A DNA stretch of 41,937 nt from Candidatus Saccharimonadota bacterium (GTDB lineage: Bacteria > Patescibacteriota > Saccharimonadia > Saccharimonadales > Saccharimonadaceae): NCBI GenBank assembly GCA_017613135.1, contig JAGAEN010000003.1:1-41937 (forward strand). The letters are read 5' to 3'. A program made the position numbers and the translations under genes. Numbering within the stretch: the stretch's first letter is position 1; each line of letters begins with the position of its first letter. Positions 8,530 to 17,165 of this stretch are shown in pieces. The notes under the pieces are model-generated. The model was not told the DNA's origin. It did not search any database and saw only the letters and a list, made by a program, of their open reading frames with translations.

Positions 8530-9013
8530 CGGCTAGACCAGCCACCACGTGTTTAGTTTGTGTCTCAAAAGTATGCTTGCCCGATAAAATAATCGGAGCT
8601 TCTGCCTCAGATGGCGCTTCCATCTCGCCGACGGCTGCATCATAAAGGTTCTTCGCCTCAGACACTGACTTATATTTTGCTTTCATCCGTGCACGAATCG
8701 TCGCCACATCAGTCTGCACCCAAATCAATCTCGGCTCGTAATCTTCTTTATTAAGAATTTCTTTCATTTTAGCTCGCTCTTTTTCAGTATCAAGCAACCC
8801 CTCGAAAATAATTGTCTGTCTTGTTAACATTATTAATTCTAGAATAGTGTAGATCTCCTCGAGTGAGAAATCGTGCTTCTTCTTAATTTCGTCAAAATTA
8901 TAATATGCCAACCCAAATTTCTCGGCAAATTTCTTGGCAAAAGTAGATTTGCCACTACACGGCGCCCCGAATACCATTAACGCTCGTGATTTATTTTTCT
9001 TACCTTCCATCAT
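8510..9013 (-). CDS. P-loop AAA/kinase-like NTPase
   Basis: 167 residues. A Walker A GAPCSGKST lies near residues 16-24 (VFGAPCSGKSTFAKKF), followed by YYNFDEIKKKHD and IIFEGLLDTEKERAKM, as in zeta-toxin or gluconate-kinase-like small kinases that phosphorylate a small molecule or nucleic-acid end. A lid-like Arg-rich segment (TIRARMKAKYKS) is present. The exact substrate cannot be assigned. Two consecutive ATGs start the gene, and a TGATACAAT -10 ends 6 nt before the first, supporting a leaderless message. It overlaps the downstream YgjP-like gene. Confidence 0.75.
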   Translation of the reverse strand: MMEGKKNKSRALMVFGAPCSGKSTFAKKFAEKFGLAYYNFDEIKKKHDFSLEEIYTILELIMLTRQTIIFEGLLDTEKERAKMKEILNKEDYEPRLIWVQTDVATIRARMKAKYKSVSEAKNLYDAAVGEMEAPSEAEAPIILSGKHTFETQTKHVVAGLADAPKRR

Positions 9014-9019
9014 AAAACC

Positions 9020-9028
9020 ATTGTATCA
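9020..9028 (-). promoter_or_regulatory. Leaderless extended -10 for the P-loop kinase
   Basis: Minus-strand TGATACAAT, then GGTTTT, then ATGATG at 9013. The 6-nt spacing is the same as at nine other genes. Confidence 0.6.
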
Positions 9029-9049
9029 CAAATCATTAAAATAATGCAA

Positions 9050-10048
9050 CTAATTATTTACTCGGTGATGCGCTGTGAACGAATTAGCATCAAGTTTTTT
9101 AAACTCATAGCCGTTTAATAAGCCATATTGAATTATTCTCTCCACTGCCGCCACCGAAAAATCCTTCACATCGTGTTGTAAGACCACTGAGATGCCACCT
9201 TCTTTTAATGCGCCAACCACATTTTGATAAACCACGTCAGAAGAAGTAGTATTGCCGGCATCTCCAGAAGAAATATTCCAATCAAAATACGTAAAACCTT
9301 TTTCACCAACCAGATTGACTAATTTCGACATGATTCTAGTACCACCATCGTAGCGCGTGCTTACGGTATTTGAACTTCCGCCTGGGAATCGCATAAGATA
9401 TGAAGTATATCCAGTGAGATTTTTGACGCGCTCCTGTACGCGATACAAATCTTCAAAAAACACGTCTGTGCTCTGGTAAATGTAAGAATAATTATGCGAA
9501 GCGGTGTGAAGTCCAATCGCGTGGCCATCATTATACTCGCGCACAATCATCGCATCGTCACCGTAACCTGTTACGAAAAAAGTCGCCTTCACATTATACT
9601 TGGCTAAAATATCGAGAAGCTCTGCTGTGTACTGCCCTGGTCCATCATCAAAAGTCAGATAAATAGTGCCGTTATATTCCGGAATAATCTTAACAGTTCG
9701 AACTTTTTCAGAATGATTACCAGAATTATCCTGCGCAGTATAAGCAATCGTGTAAGTGCCGACTGCATTAGTATCGACATCACCAGTTCTAGTAAACTCC
9801 ACCTCATCGCAATCATCTACCACGCTCGCGCCTGCTTCCGTATACGACTCGCCGACTCGCATTACAATTATTTCTTCACCATTTAGTGTAATCTCCGGTG
9901 CTTCGGTATCACTGGTTCGACAAAAACTAGGCGGCACCGAATCTAATGCCGCATCTAAATTATGAATCAAAACATCCGTCGCAAACAAAACACCTTCAAA
10001 ACCAATAAGTATAAAGCCTAAACCAAATAATAGAACTTTTCTAATCAT
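9050..10048 (-). CDS. Membrane-anchored polysaccharide deacetylase with Ig-like domain
   Basis: 332 residues from ATG 10048; a longer reading frame upstream is tRNA sequence and is rejected. A signal or anchor helix (about 3-24) is followed by a DUF5011-like Ig domain (APEITLNG..VGTYTIAYTAQDNSGN, about 50-120) and a NodB domain: TFDDGP (132-137), HTASH as the metal-binding HxxxH, RFPGGSSN, and LQHD near the end. It would deacetylate an extracellular N-acetylated glycan such as peptidoglycan or a host polymer. The ATG sits 5 nt after the encoded CCA end of tRNA-Trp with no Shine-Dalgarno, so expression probably depends on read-through from the tRNA promoter and tRNA 3' processing. Confidence 0.88.
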   Translation of the reverse strand: MIRKVLLFGLGFILIGFEGVLFATDVLIHNLDAALDSVPPSFCRTSDTEAPEITLNGEEIIVMRVGESYTEAGASVVDDCDEVEFTRTGDVDTNAVGTYTIAYTAQDNSGNHSEKVRTVKIIPEYNGTIYLTFDDGPGQYTAELLDILAKYNVKATFFVTGYGDDAMIVREYNDGHAIGLHTASHNYSYIYQSTDVFFEDLYRVQERVKNLTGYTSYLMRFPGGSSNTVSTRYDGGTRIMSKLVNLVGEKGFTYFDWNISSGDAGNTTSSDVVYQNVVGALKEGGISVVLQHDVKDFSVAAVERIIQYGLLNGYEFKKLDANSFTAHHRVNN

Positions 10049-10053
10049 AATAC

Positions 10054-10129
10054 TGGCAGGGGCGGCAAGACTCGAACTCGCGACACCTGGTTTTGGAGAC
10101 CAGTGCTCTACCACCTGAGCTACACCCCT
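10054..10129 (-). tRNA. tRNA-Trp (anticodon CCA)
   Basis: Cloverleaf on the minus strand: acceptor AGGGGTG pairs with CGCCCCT, D arm GCTC/GAGC, anticodon stem CTGGT/ACCAG with loop CTCCAAA giving anticodon CCA, T loop TTCGAGT. Discriminator G and a genome-encoded CCA end at 10054. Confidence 0.95.
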
Positions 10130-10207
10130 TTGTAAACTTGTCAGTACCTTTTCTAAATAAGTTACTCACTAATTTTATCATAAAATTTACACAAAACATA
10201 GAATTTA

Positions 10208-10216
10208 TGCTAAAAT
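10208..10216 (+). promoter_or_regulatory. Near-leaderless extended -10 for the GT4 gene
   Basis: TGCTAAAAT ends 5 nt before the first ATG at 10222 and 8 nt before the second at 10225. No Shine-Dalgarno is present. Confidence 0.55.
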
Positions 10217-10221
10217 AAAAT

Positions 10222-11445
10222 ATGATGAAAATACTCATGCTTGGTTGGGAACTGCCACCCCACAACAGTGGGGGTCTTGGCGTGGCTTGTTTAAATATGG
10301 CACGTGCTCTTTCGCGTCAAGGCGCCGAGATTGATTTTGTAGTACCATATGAAGCCAAACATCCAGAAGTTAACTTTATGCATATACTTCCGGCCACTCA
10401 TCTCGATCCAATTTATCGCTACGGTAATGGCGCTTATGAAACAATGCATCTACTTGATAAAATCATTCCAACAGAAAACCACGAATTAATATCATTGCGT
10501 GACGTTCAGGAATCTTATTGTGAATTTGTTGACAAATATTTAAAGGAATATAAGCCAGAAGTAGTCCACGCTCACGACTGGCTGACTTACGAAGCCGGTA
10601 TTTTAGCCAAAAAAAATTACGGTATTCCACTTGTTGCACACGTCCACGCCACTGAGTTTGACCGAGCTGGTATGCACACTGGAAACCCCCTAATTCACGA
10701 AATTGAATATGAAGGTCTGATGCTGGCTGATAAAATCATTGCCGTGTCAGAATCTACCAAGCGAATTATTCACGAAAAGTATCATATCCCGCTTAATAAA
10801 ATCGATGTAATATACAATTCACTAGATGAAAACTACGAAAATTCCGATTACCATTTTAAAGACCAGACTTATGGTTTTTTGCTCAAACAAAAACAAGAAG
10901 GCTGCACTATTGTATCAACGGTCGGACGTTTTACAGTGCAAAAAGGACTACAGAATCTAATGCGTGCTGCAGCACTGGCTATTTCTAAAAACCCCAAACT
11001 AATTTTTGTCTTTGCCGGCGATGGCGAAGAAAGAAATGAATTGATTGAGCTTGCCGCCGACCTCGGCATATCTAAAAATGTAATATTTACCGGGTTTATT
11101 CGTGGCAAAAAGCTTCGTGACATTTATTCTATTTCTGATATATTCGTAATGAGTTCGGTATCCGAACCATTTGGCCTTACGGCACTAGAAGCCGCTCACC
11201 ATGGCGATGCATTAATTCTCACTAAGCAATCAGGCGTGTCAGAAGTAATTTGGTCGGCAATGACCTATGATTTCTGGGACACTCAAAAACTCGCCGACGA
11301 AATATTATCGATTGCTGAAAATCCTGCACTTAAAGAATCCTTGCAATCAAACATTAAAAACGAATACCATAAAATCTCGTGGAATGAGGTTGCCAAAAAA
11401 TGTTTGAAGGTTTATAATAAAATAGTAAAACATAAGGATTATTAA
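10222..11445 (+). CDS. GT4-family glycosyltransferase (glycogen/starch-synthase-like)
   Basis: 407 residues of GT-B fold. The N-terminus GWELPPHNSGGLG resembles the glucan-binding Gly-rich loop of glycogen-synthase-like enzymes. HAHDWLTYEAG and HVHATEFDRAG lie mid-N-domain, GRFTVQKGLQNL starts the C-domain, and SEPFGLTALEAAHHG (about 313 on) is the E-x7-E donor-sugar motif. Two base pairs separate it from the GH57 gene, a pairing often seen in alpha-glucan metabolism. An intracellular glucosyltransferase building an alpha-1,4-glucan is inferred; the donor nucleotide sugar cannot be told from sequence. No signal peptide. Confidence 0.85.
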   Translation: MMKILMLGWELPPHNSGGLGVACLNMARALSRQGAEIDFVVPYEAKHPEVNFMHILPATHLDPIYRYGNGAYETMHLLDKIIPTENHELISLRDVQESYCEFVDKYLKEYKPEVVHAHDWLTYEAGILAKKNYGIPLVAHVHATEFDRAGMHTGNPLIHEIEYEGLMLADKIIAVSESTKRIIHEKYHIPLNKIDVIYNSLDENYENSDYHFKDQTYGFLLKQKQEGCTIVSTVGRFTVQKGLQNLMRAAALAISKNPKLIFVFAGDGEERNELIELAADLGISKNVIFTGFIRGKKLRDIYSISDIFVMSSVSEPFGLTALEAAHHGDALILTKQSGVSEVIWSAMTYDFWDTQKLADEILSIAENPALKESLQSNIKNEYHKISWNEVAKKCLKVYNKIVKHKDY

Positions 11446-11447
11446 GG

Positions 11448-12641
11448 GTGCGCGCGATTTGTTTATATCTACACATTCATCAGCCACTCCGTTATCGAGA
11501 GTATTCAATTTTTGATGTCGGAAATGATTCCAACTATTACAATGATAATTTTTATGGTCGTCAAAGCAACGAACGCATCTTTAAGAAAGTCGCTAAGAAA
11601 AGCTACTACCCAATGCTTAGGCTTCTTCTTGATAATATGAAAAAATACCCCGAATTTAAAGTCTCGTTTAGCATCACCGGCACCTGGCTCGAACAAGCTG
11701 AAAAATGGGAGCCAGAATTAATCAAGCTCATTCGCGAGATGGTGAGTCTCGGTCAATGTGAGATAGTCGGAGAGACCTACTACCACTCGCTAGCTTATTT
11801 CTATAATCTCGACGAGTTTAATGACCAGGTCAAAATGCACGCCGAAGCCATCAAAAGGATTTTTGGCGTGAAGCCTAAAGTCTTTCGCAATACCGAGTTT
11901 GCCTACAATGATTCCCTCGCTCGCTGGGCCGAAGCTGAGGGCTATGAGGCAATTCTTGCCGAAGGCTGGGACAAAATACTCGACTGGCGTAGCCCTAATC
12001 ACGTCTATCGCCCTACCGGTTGCAAAAATCTAAAACTTCTTCTTAAAAATTACCGTTTATCCGATGATATCGCCTTCCGTTTTTCCAATCGTGGCTGGAG
12101 CGAATGGCCACTTACTGTACCCAAATACCAAAAATGGCTAGACGATGATTGTTTACGTGGCAATCTTATCAACCTCTTTATGGATTTTGAAACCTTTGGT
12201 GAACACCAATGGGAAGATACCGGTATATTTGATTTTATGAACACCCTAATTTCGTCCTGGTTATCCGAATATGAGAATAAATTTGTCACCGTCTCCGAAG
12301 CGGCAAACCTGGAGTACCCAGTTGCCGAAATATCGATGCCAGACACCGTAACCTGGGCCGACACCGAACGTGATTTGTCAGCCTGGCTCTCTAATTCGAT
12401 GCAGCGCTCTGCTATGGAACAAGTCTATGCTTTACGCGAGCAAATTCTAAACACTCACGACGACAAATTAATCTCCGACTGGCGCTATCTCACTACTTCC
12501 GACCATCCATATTCGATGTGCACCAAGTATTGGAATGATGGCGATGTCCACGCCTATTTTTCCGCCTATGCCTCGCCATACGAATCATTTATGTATTTTA
12601 TGAATGTTTTAAGAGACATTGAATATAGAATCAAAAAATAA
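11448..12641 (+). CDS. Glycoside hydrolase family 57 (alpha-amylase/glucanotransferase type)
   Basis: 397 residues. The GH57 motifs appear in order: HIHQPLR (8-14), VGETYYHS (about 107), FRNTEFAYND (about 145, with the nucleophile Glu), FMDFETFGEHQW (about 243, with the acid/base Asp), and a C-terminal helical region with DHPYSMCTKYWNDGD. The family hydrolyses or transfers alpha-1,4-glucan chains. The start is GTG, two bases after the GT4 stop, with AAGGA 9 nt upstream. Together with the GT4 partner it suggests synthesis and remodelling of an internal storage glucan; amylase versus 4-alpha-glucanotransferase cannot be separated here. A strong hairpin follows the stop. Confidence 0.9.
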   Translation: MRAICLYLHIHQPLRYREYSIFDVGNDSNYYNDNFYGRQSNERIFKKVAKKSYYPMLRLLLDNMKKYPEFKVSFSITGTWLEQAEKWEPELIKLIREMVSLGQCEIVGETYYHSLAYFYNLDEFNDQVKMHAEAIKRIFGVKPKVFRNTEFAYNDSLARWAEAEGYEAILAEGWDKILDWRSPNHVYRPTGCKNLKLLLKNYRLSDDIAFRFSNRGWSEWPLTVPKYQKWLDDDCLRGNLINLFMDFETFGEHQWEDTGIFDFMNTLISSWLSEYENKFVTVSEAANLEYPVAEISMPDTVTWADTERDLSAWLSNSMQRSAMEQVYALREQILNTHDDKLISDWRYLTTSDHPYSMCTKYWNDGDVHAYFSAYASPYESFMYFMNVLRDIEYRIKK

Positions 12642-12665
12642 TCCCCTTAAAGGGGATTATTTTAG
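12641..12665. terminator. Bidirectional intrinsic terminator between GH57 and rpmG
   Basis: Perfect inverted repeat AATCCCC-TTAA-GGGGATT with A/T runs on both sides, serving the convergent GH57 (+) and rpmG (-) genes. Confidence 0.8.
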
Positions 12666-12871
12666 CGTTTCTTTTCCTTGACTTCGTTTCGACCAAGATT
12701 TTTCTTAGTCTCTGTGAATACAACGTGTTTTCTCAGAACTGGATCATACTTCTTTAAAGATAATTTGTCAGGAGTATTCATCGTGTTCTTTTTGGTGTAG
12801 TAAGCACGAACACCCGATTCTTCCGAAACGAGGCCAACGAGTTTGCGTTTAGTATTATTCTTCTTTGCCAT
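12662..12871 (-). CDS. rpmG: 50S ribosomal protein L33
   Basis: 69 residues from ATG 12871 ([14 protein letters not shown]), with the L33 pattern [31 protein letters not shown]. An in-frame upstream ATG at 12910 would add 13 hydrophobic residues and is unlikely. It is somewhat longer than typical L33 (about 50-55) through a basic C-terminal tail. It has no zinc-ribbon cysteines, so it is the Cys-free form. A TGGTAGAAT -10-like element lies about 10 nt before the ATG. Confidence 0.92.
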   Translation of the reverse strand: MAKKNNTKRKLVGLVSEESGVRAYYTKKNTMNTPDKLSLKKYDPVLRKHVVFTETKKNLGRNEVKEKKR

Positions 12872-12898
12872 AATTAAAACTATTCTACCACAGAATAT

Positions 12899-12928
12899 AA
12901 AAAATGGCAAGGCTTATTGCCTTGCCGT
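12899..12928 (-). terminator. Intrinsic terminator of the small zinc-protein gene
   Basis: Eight-base-pair perfect stem GGCAAGGC / GCCTTGCC with a 5-nt loop, followed on the minus strand by ATTTTTTAT. It lies 7 nt after the stop of the small CDS. Confidence 0.75.
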
Positions 12929-12934
12929 AGCAAA

Positions 12935-13114
12935 TCAGGGTAACTTTCCACTGCCTCCGCAGTAGATGCATTTTCGACGATAAACGTCATAGCCAGTACC
13001 ATCACAGTGGTAGCACTTTTTGGGCTTATAGCCCAGGCCACACTCCGCTACGTGTCTGTCACGCTCTTGTTCGGAAAGAAACGGCTTTCCACATCTCGGA
13101 CACGACCAAGTCAC
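12935..13114 (-). CDS. 59-residue double zinc-finger protein (GTG start)
   Basis: This small gene starts at GTG 13114 and ends TGA at 12935. The codon before GTG is TGA in frame, and AAAGGTGG lies about 8 nt upstream, so the start is well fixed. The first half is CPRCGKPF..HVAECG, a C2HC/C2H2-like finger. The second half is CYHCDGTGYDVYRRKCIYCGGSGK, two CxxCxGxG motifs as in the DnaJ zinc domain. An out-of-frame ATG just upstream gives only 19 codons. Its own terminator follows. It may be an RNA- or protein-binding zinc mini-protein; the function is unknown. Confidence 0.75.
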   Translation of the reverse strand: MTWSCPRCGKPFLSEQERDRHVAECGLGYKPKKCYHCDGTGYDVYRRKCIYCGGSGKLP

Positions 13115-13140
13115 TCATATCACCACCTTTCAAAAAGACT

Positions 13141-13162
13141 ATATATAATATATATTATATAT
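13141..13162. repeat. 22-bp perfect AT-only palindrome
   Basis: ATATATAATAT followed by its exact reverse complement, lying between the end of the UvrD gene and the small zinc-protein gene. It contains TATAAT on both strands, so it may supply the promoter of the downstream small gene or cruciform structure. No GC stem is present, so a terminator is unlikely. Confidence 0.5.
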
Positions 13163-13176
13163 CGTAAAGCATTATA

Positions 13177-16100
13177 TTATATAATAGGTTGTCTTGCAAG
13201 CAAAAGCTCAATGAATGCTCGCATATCTTTCATCGTATTACTCTTATCGGCTTCCACGAAAATTTCCGGCTCATCTAAAAACACAAGTGTAGTGACTAAA
13301 GCATAAACAGTCTTTAAGAGTCTAATAAATTCTGCGTCGTCTTTTTCGTTAAACTCATAAACCTTATCGTGTACTTCATCAAATTTGTCTTGCATCACAA
13401 ACAAAATATGTCCGTGCGTAACTTTATAATCACGATATTTCAAAGAATTATTGAGCAGAAACTTATAAAATTGTAGCTGCAACATATAATTATACAAGCT
13501 CGGCACCGAATCCCACTTCTCCGGATGATACGCCCCAGTCTTATAATCATAAATCTCGATAGTTTTATTAGTTTCATCTACTATAATATGGTCAATTTTC
13601 CCCGTGATAGGCACACCATCCACCACGATTTTTTCTGTATAAAAATTTACTTCCGCTAATCCCTGACGAATAATGCTACCAAATTGCTCTAAATCTAATC
13701 TCAAATTTTCTACGCCCTTTTCGCGTAAGATATTTTTATCCTCTTCACTCGCATCACATTTTTTCACTGCTTCAAGATAAAACTCAACTGCTTCTTCATC
13801 AGATGAACCAGTCTTGGTTACCTGTTCAAAAGTCAGATGCATTAAATTGCCTAGTGTGAGAGCCCAAGTATCTGGCCCACTCGGTGCACCCAGCACATAT
13901 CTCTCAAAGAAGGACTGAGGCCCACCATATATAATATCCACAAAATTGGTAAGAGCTGATGCCGACATCTTAAATCCAGACATCTTATCTTTGTAAAATG
14001 CTCTCATATCGGGAGAGTTAGCCACGTAAGCCGTCAGCCAGTTTCTGATGTTTTGTTCGCGCAATGAATAATCAATATATCCTTGCATTTCCACTACTTT
14101 TTTAGTAGGTAGAAATGGCGAAATGACGCTTTCTCTCCCTAATTCATCCTTTGATACGAATTCTTCAAAATACTCTAAGCGTTCCGGCGATTTATCATTA
14201 AAATCACGCAAGGAATTAGTGATATAAAGCGTACTTTTAGCCCGAGTCAGAGCTACATATAGAACCCGAATTTTCTCGCTATCAGTAATACCAGTATGAC
14301 GAATCTGGGTGAGATTTGCCGGCAAGGAAAGAAAAGTATTATTTCCTTTGCCTTTACCCCAAGCCGTGTGGTCTGCCGAAATAATAAATACGTATTCAAA
14401 CTCCAACCCCTTAGCTTTATGTGCAGTCAAAATTTGCACCGCCTCATCCGCCTCACGATAAGGGCTAGAACTAGTGATTGGCATTTCGGCTGCTTCATAA
14501 TCGTCAAGCATCTCCACCAGATCGTGAAGCCTTAAGGTCTTCTCGCCAAAGTGTTTTTGGAGCTTTCCTCTTAAAGTCGCTAAATTTTCATAAAACGAAA
14601 ACCTACCATATTCATCAAGATCTTGAATTTTCATTAATGTCGTAAAATATCCCAGCATCCCTATCAAAGTATCCGAAAATGATTTTTGCACCAAATTCGC
14701 GATATTTTCCGCCACCGCCTTAAATTTCGGCTCTTCATCTTCCATCAAACAATCAAAAATTGATTTTCGTTCCATCCTAGCTTTTGCTGCTAGTTTTAAA
14801 ACCTCTAGCATCGGCAAATCGAAGAAAGGATAAGACAGTATTTCCATTATTTGCACAGTTGGTTTTTTCTCGTTAGCAATTTCGTCTATAAATCTCGCGA
14901 GCACAAATAATTGGTGCATCCGTTCGTCTTCAAACAAATTATCCCGTTTCTCATAAGCAATCTTAATCTCACTATGGGCTTTTAAATATGGCAGAAGTGG
15001 CTCAAAATATTTCGATTTATAAGAAATTACAGCAATATCGTTCTGTTTTACGCCACTCTTAATTAATTCAGCAATTTTATCTGCCACAAATCCAAACTCC
15101 GCATCTGAGGAATTAAATTCATAGCGGTAAATCTGAGAATTCGCCGGCGTTTCTTTGTGTGCCAGAAGTTCCTTGTCACCAAATCGATCCAGAGCTTGCT
15201 CGATAATATGATGTGAAAAATCTAATATCTCTTGGGTGCTCCGATAGTTTTCTGTTAGCGCCATTACTTCAGCCGTGTAGTGCTTTTGAAAATCAGTTAA
15301 ATTCGAACTAAGTGCCCCCTGAAATTCGTAAATCGCTTGATCATCGTCTCCCACCGCCATAATCATTGGCTTTTCGTAGTCGGTAAGTTGTTTAACAATT
15401 TCAAACTGTGATGGGTTAGTATCCTGAAACTCGTCAAGCAGAATGTATTGATACCTCTCCTGTAAACTCATTCTAAACCCAGCATCATCGTGAAGCGCTT
15501 TTACCGCCTCATCAATCATATCATCAAAATCAAATAGCCCGTGTTCCCTTAAAAATTCTTCATACGATGCCATTAACCGAGAAAGCGACAATAATTTTTT
15601 ATTGGCAATTCTATCTTTCAAACGATAGTTCCCTGCGCCATCCTTTTCAGAATTGTCATTTCGCCATTTTGTGAGTGGCGCAACACTCTCTGCGTCTTCT
15701 GCGTTTATAATTGCTTGTTTTAGACTTCGTGAAAGTAGCGCAATCGAACGCTCAATATTTTTAAGTATCGGCTTATCATTTTCGTGGCCTTTTAATGTTT
15801 CAAAAACCGGCAAGTAAGCATTTTCAAGTGATTCTTTAAACTTCCGCGGAACAATTCTTAAAAGATATGGCGAAATAACATCAGAAAGCACCGCTGAATC
15901 CTCAATATTTTGCTTGGCAATCGTCCCTAAATCTTCCGCTGTGAGATTAGCCGCCTTAGCCTCTGAAATCACAGAAATAATATCTTTAATTTTATCGCCT
16001 CTTAAAATATCGTTTCCAGACAATTTTTCCTGCAAGAGCTTTACAATTTTATATTGCGTCACCTCGTCGATTGCCGCATCGAGCTGCCGGTCATAATTTT

Positions 16101-16395
16101 CGGCATAATTCTTATATTGTGCCAAAATTTCTTGTCCGAAAGCGTGATAAGTCCCGATATTTACTTTAAGACCTTCTTTTCCAACAATGCTCTTTAATCT
16201 TTCGCGCATATTTTTCGCGCCACTATCCGTAAAAGTCAAACACAAAATGTTTTCTGGGTTAGTGTCGGTATTTTTTAAAATATAGGCGACTTTTTCAGAT
16301 AATAATTGCGTCTTGCCCGTACCAGGACCAGCTAAAACCAAAAGCGGTCCGTCTAAATATTCGACTGCTCTCTTTTGTCCTGCATTCAAGCCCAT
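13177..16395 (-). CDS. UvrD/Rep-family helicase fused to a PD-(D/E)XK nuclease
   Basis: 1072 residues. Superfamily 1A helicase motifs: Walker A AGPGTGKT (22-29), LTFTDSGAKNMRERL (Ia), FDDMIDEAV, DEFQDTNPSQFE (II), GDDDQAIYEFQGA (III), LTENYRSTQEIL (IV), TAHKAKGLEFEYVFI (V) and VLYVALTRAKSTLYIT (VI). The C-terminus adds a PDDEXK_1 nuclease with GKIDHIIV..IEIYDYKTG and LQLQFYKFLL, as in AddAB-type subunits. It probably processes double-strand breaks or stalled forks. The start overlaps the gpsA stop by 10 nt, preceded by AGGAG, making it the last gene of the iscS-iscU-gpsA operon. Confidence 0.92.
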   Translation of the reverse strand: MGLNAGQKRAVEYLDGPLLVLAGPGTGKTQLLSEKVAYILKNTDTNPENILCLTFTDSGAKNMRERLKSIVGKEGLKVNIGTYHAFGQEILAQYKNYAENYDRQLDAAIDEVTQYKIVKLLQEKLSGNDILRGDKIKDIISVISEAKAANLTAEDLGTIAKQNIEDSAVLSDVISPYLLRIVPRKFKESLENAYLPVFETLKGHENDKPILKNIERSIALLSRSLKQAIINAEDAESVAPLTKWRNDNSEKDGAGNYRLKDRIANKKLLSLSRLMASYEEFLREHGLFDFDDMIDEAVKALHDDAGFRMSLQERYQYILLDEFQDTNPSQFEIVKQLTDYEKPMIMAVGDDDQAIYEFQGALSSNLTDFQKHYTAEVMALTENYRSTQEILDFSHHIIEQALDRFGDKELLAHKETPANSQIYRYEFNSSDAEFGFVADKIAELIKSGVKQNDIAVISYKSKYFEPLLPYLKAHSEIKIAYEKRDNLFEDERMHQLFVLARFIDEIANEKKPTVQIMEILSYPFFDLPMLEVLKLAAKARMERKSIFDCLMEDEEPKFKAVAENIANLVQKSFSDTLIGMLGYFTTLMKIQDLDEYGRFSFYENLATLRGKLQKHFGEKTLRLHDLVEMLDDYEAAEMPITSSSPYREADEAVQILTAHKAKGLEFEYVFIISADHTAWGKGKGNNTFLSLPANLTQIRHTGITDSEKIRVLYVALTRAKSTLYITNSLRDFNDKSPERLEYFEEFVSKDELGRESVISPFLPTKKVVEMQGYIDYSLREQNIRNWLTAYVANSPDMRAFYKDKMSGFKMSASALTNFVDIIYGGPQSFFERYVLGAPSGPDTWALTLGNLMHLTFEQVTKTGSSDEEAVEFYLEAVKKCDASEEDKNILREKGVENLRLDLEQFGSIIRQGLAEVNFYTEKIVVDGVPITGKIDHIIVDETNKTIEIYDYKTGAYHPEKWDSVPSLYNYMLQLQFYKFLLNNSLKYRDYKVTHGHILFVMQDKFDEVHDKVYEFNEKDDAEFIRLLKTVYALVTTLVFLDEPEIFVEADKSNTMKDMRAFIELLLARQPII

Positions 16396-17165
16396 TTTTC
16401 ACTCCTAGAAATCAAATCTGATAGATGTGGCAAATCATCAGGTAGAGCAATCTCACCACGCTTGATTTTTTTAAGCGCCGAAACACCTTCCACAGTTTTC
16501 TCAGGTTGATAATCTGGATTACCCCTTAGTAAATCACCATATTCATAATTTCGAGACGGGTAGCCACAAGTTAGTTTCAAATCTCCAATACCACAAGCTA
16601 AGTCTACCGTCCGTGAATCCGCCCCATTGTAGGCCAAAATACTTCTCATCTCATCTGCTACTTCAAAAATGAATTCTCGCCAAGCATCGGTTTCACGTTT
16701 TAAGCCTAGAATTCCAGCCAAAATAGCGTAAACATTCTTAAGGGCTCCGCACATCAAAACGCCCCGCTTATCGTCGGTAAAATCAAATGAAAGATAATCG
16801 GTAGAAAATAGTTTAATCACTCGGTCGTCAGTGGCAGTAAGTTTAGTTTTTTTGCCAGCCTTAATATCATCCGCAAAACCAGGGCCAGACAAGACCATAT
16901 AATCCTTAAAATTATCAAATGTATGGTCAGATAAAATCCCCTTCGTTGCCACAATCAAGGGTACATTTTTTGGTAAATATGGCAAAACATACGGTGTAGC
17001 CTTAGAAGGTACTGCGAGTAGAATATATTTTGCCCCCTTTAACACATCAGATAAGCTTTCCCGCTCAACCTTTGAATCATAATAATCAATATCATAGCCT
17101 TTATCTGCTAGTATTCCTCCTAGCGCTGTGCCGAAAGCTCCCGCTCCCATAATCGCAATTTTCAT
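16386..17165 (-). CDS. gpsA: NAD(P)-dependent glycerol-3-phosphate dehydrogenase, short form
   Basis: 259 residues. Rossmann GAGAFGTALGG (7-17), LSGPGFADDI, CGALKNVYAILAGI with the catalytic Lys, and GIGDLKLTC are all GpsA signatures. It is shorter than the usual ~330 residues, mainly from trimming in the N-domain loops and at the C-terminal end. The reaction is dihydroxyacetone phosphate to sn-glycerol-3-phosphate, the phospholipid backbone. It overlaps the iscU-like stop by 4 nt and the uvrD start by 10 nt. Confidence 0.9.
   Translation of the reverse strand: MKIAIMGAGAFGTALGGILADKGYDIDYYDSKVERESLSDVLKGAKYILLAVPSKATPYVLPYLPKNVPLIVATKGILSDHTFDNFKDYMVLSGPGFADDIKAGKKTKLTATDDRVIKLFSTDYLSFDFTDDKRGVLMCGALKNVYAILAGILGLKRETDAWREFIFEVADEMRSILAYNGADSRTVDLACGIGDLKLTCGYPSRNYEYGDLLRGNPDYQPEKTVEGVSALKKIKRGEIALPDDLPHLSDLISRSEKWA

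Noticed and set aside
10049-10114. 22-residue N-terminal extension of the polysaccharide deacetylase
   Set aside because: These codons are the tRNA-Trp gene read in frame.
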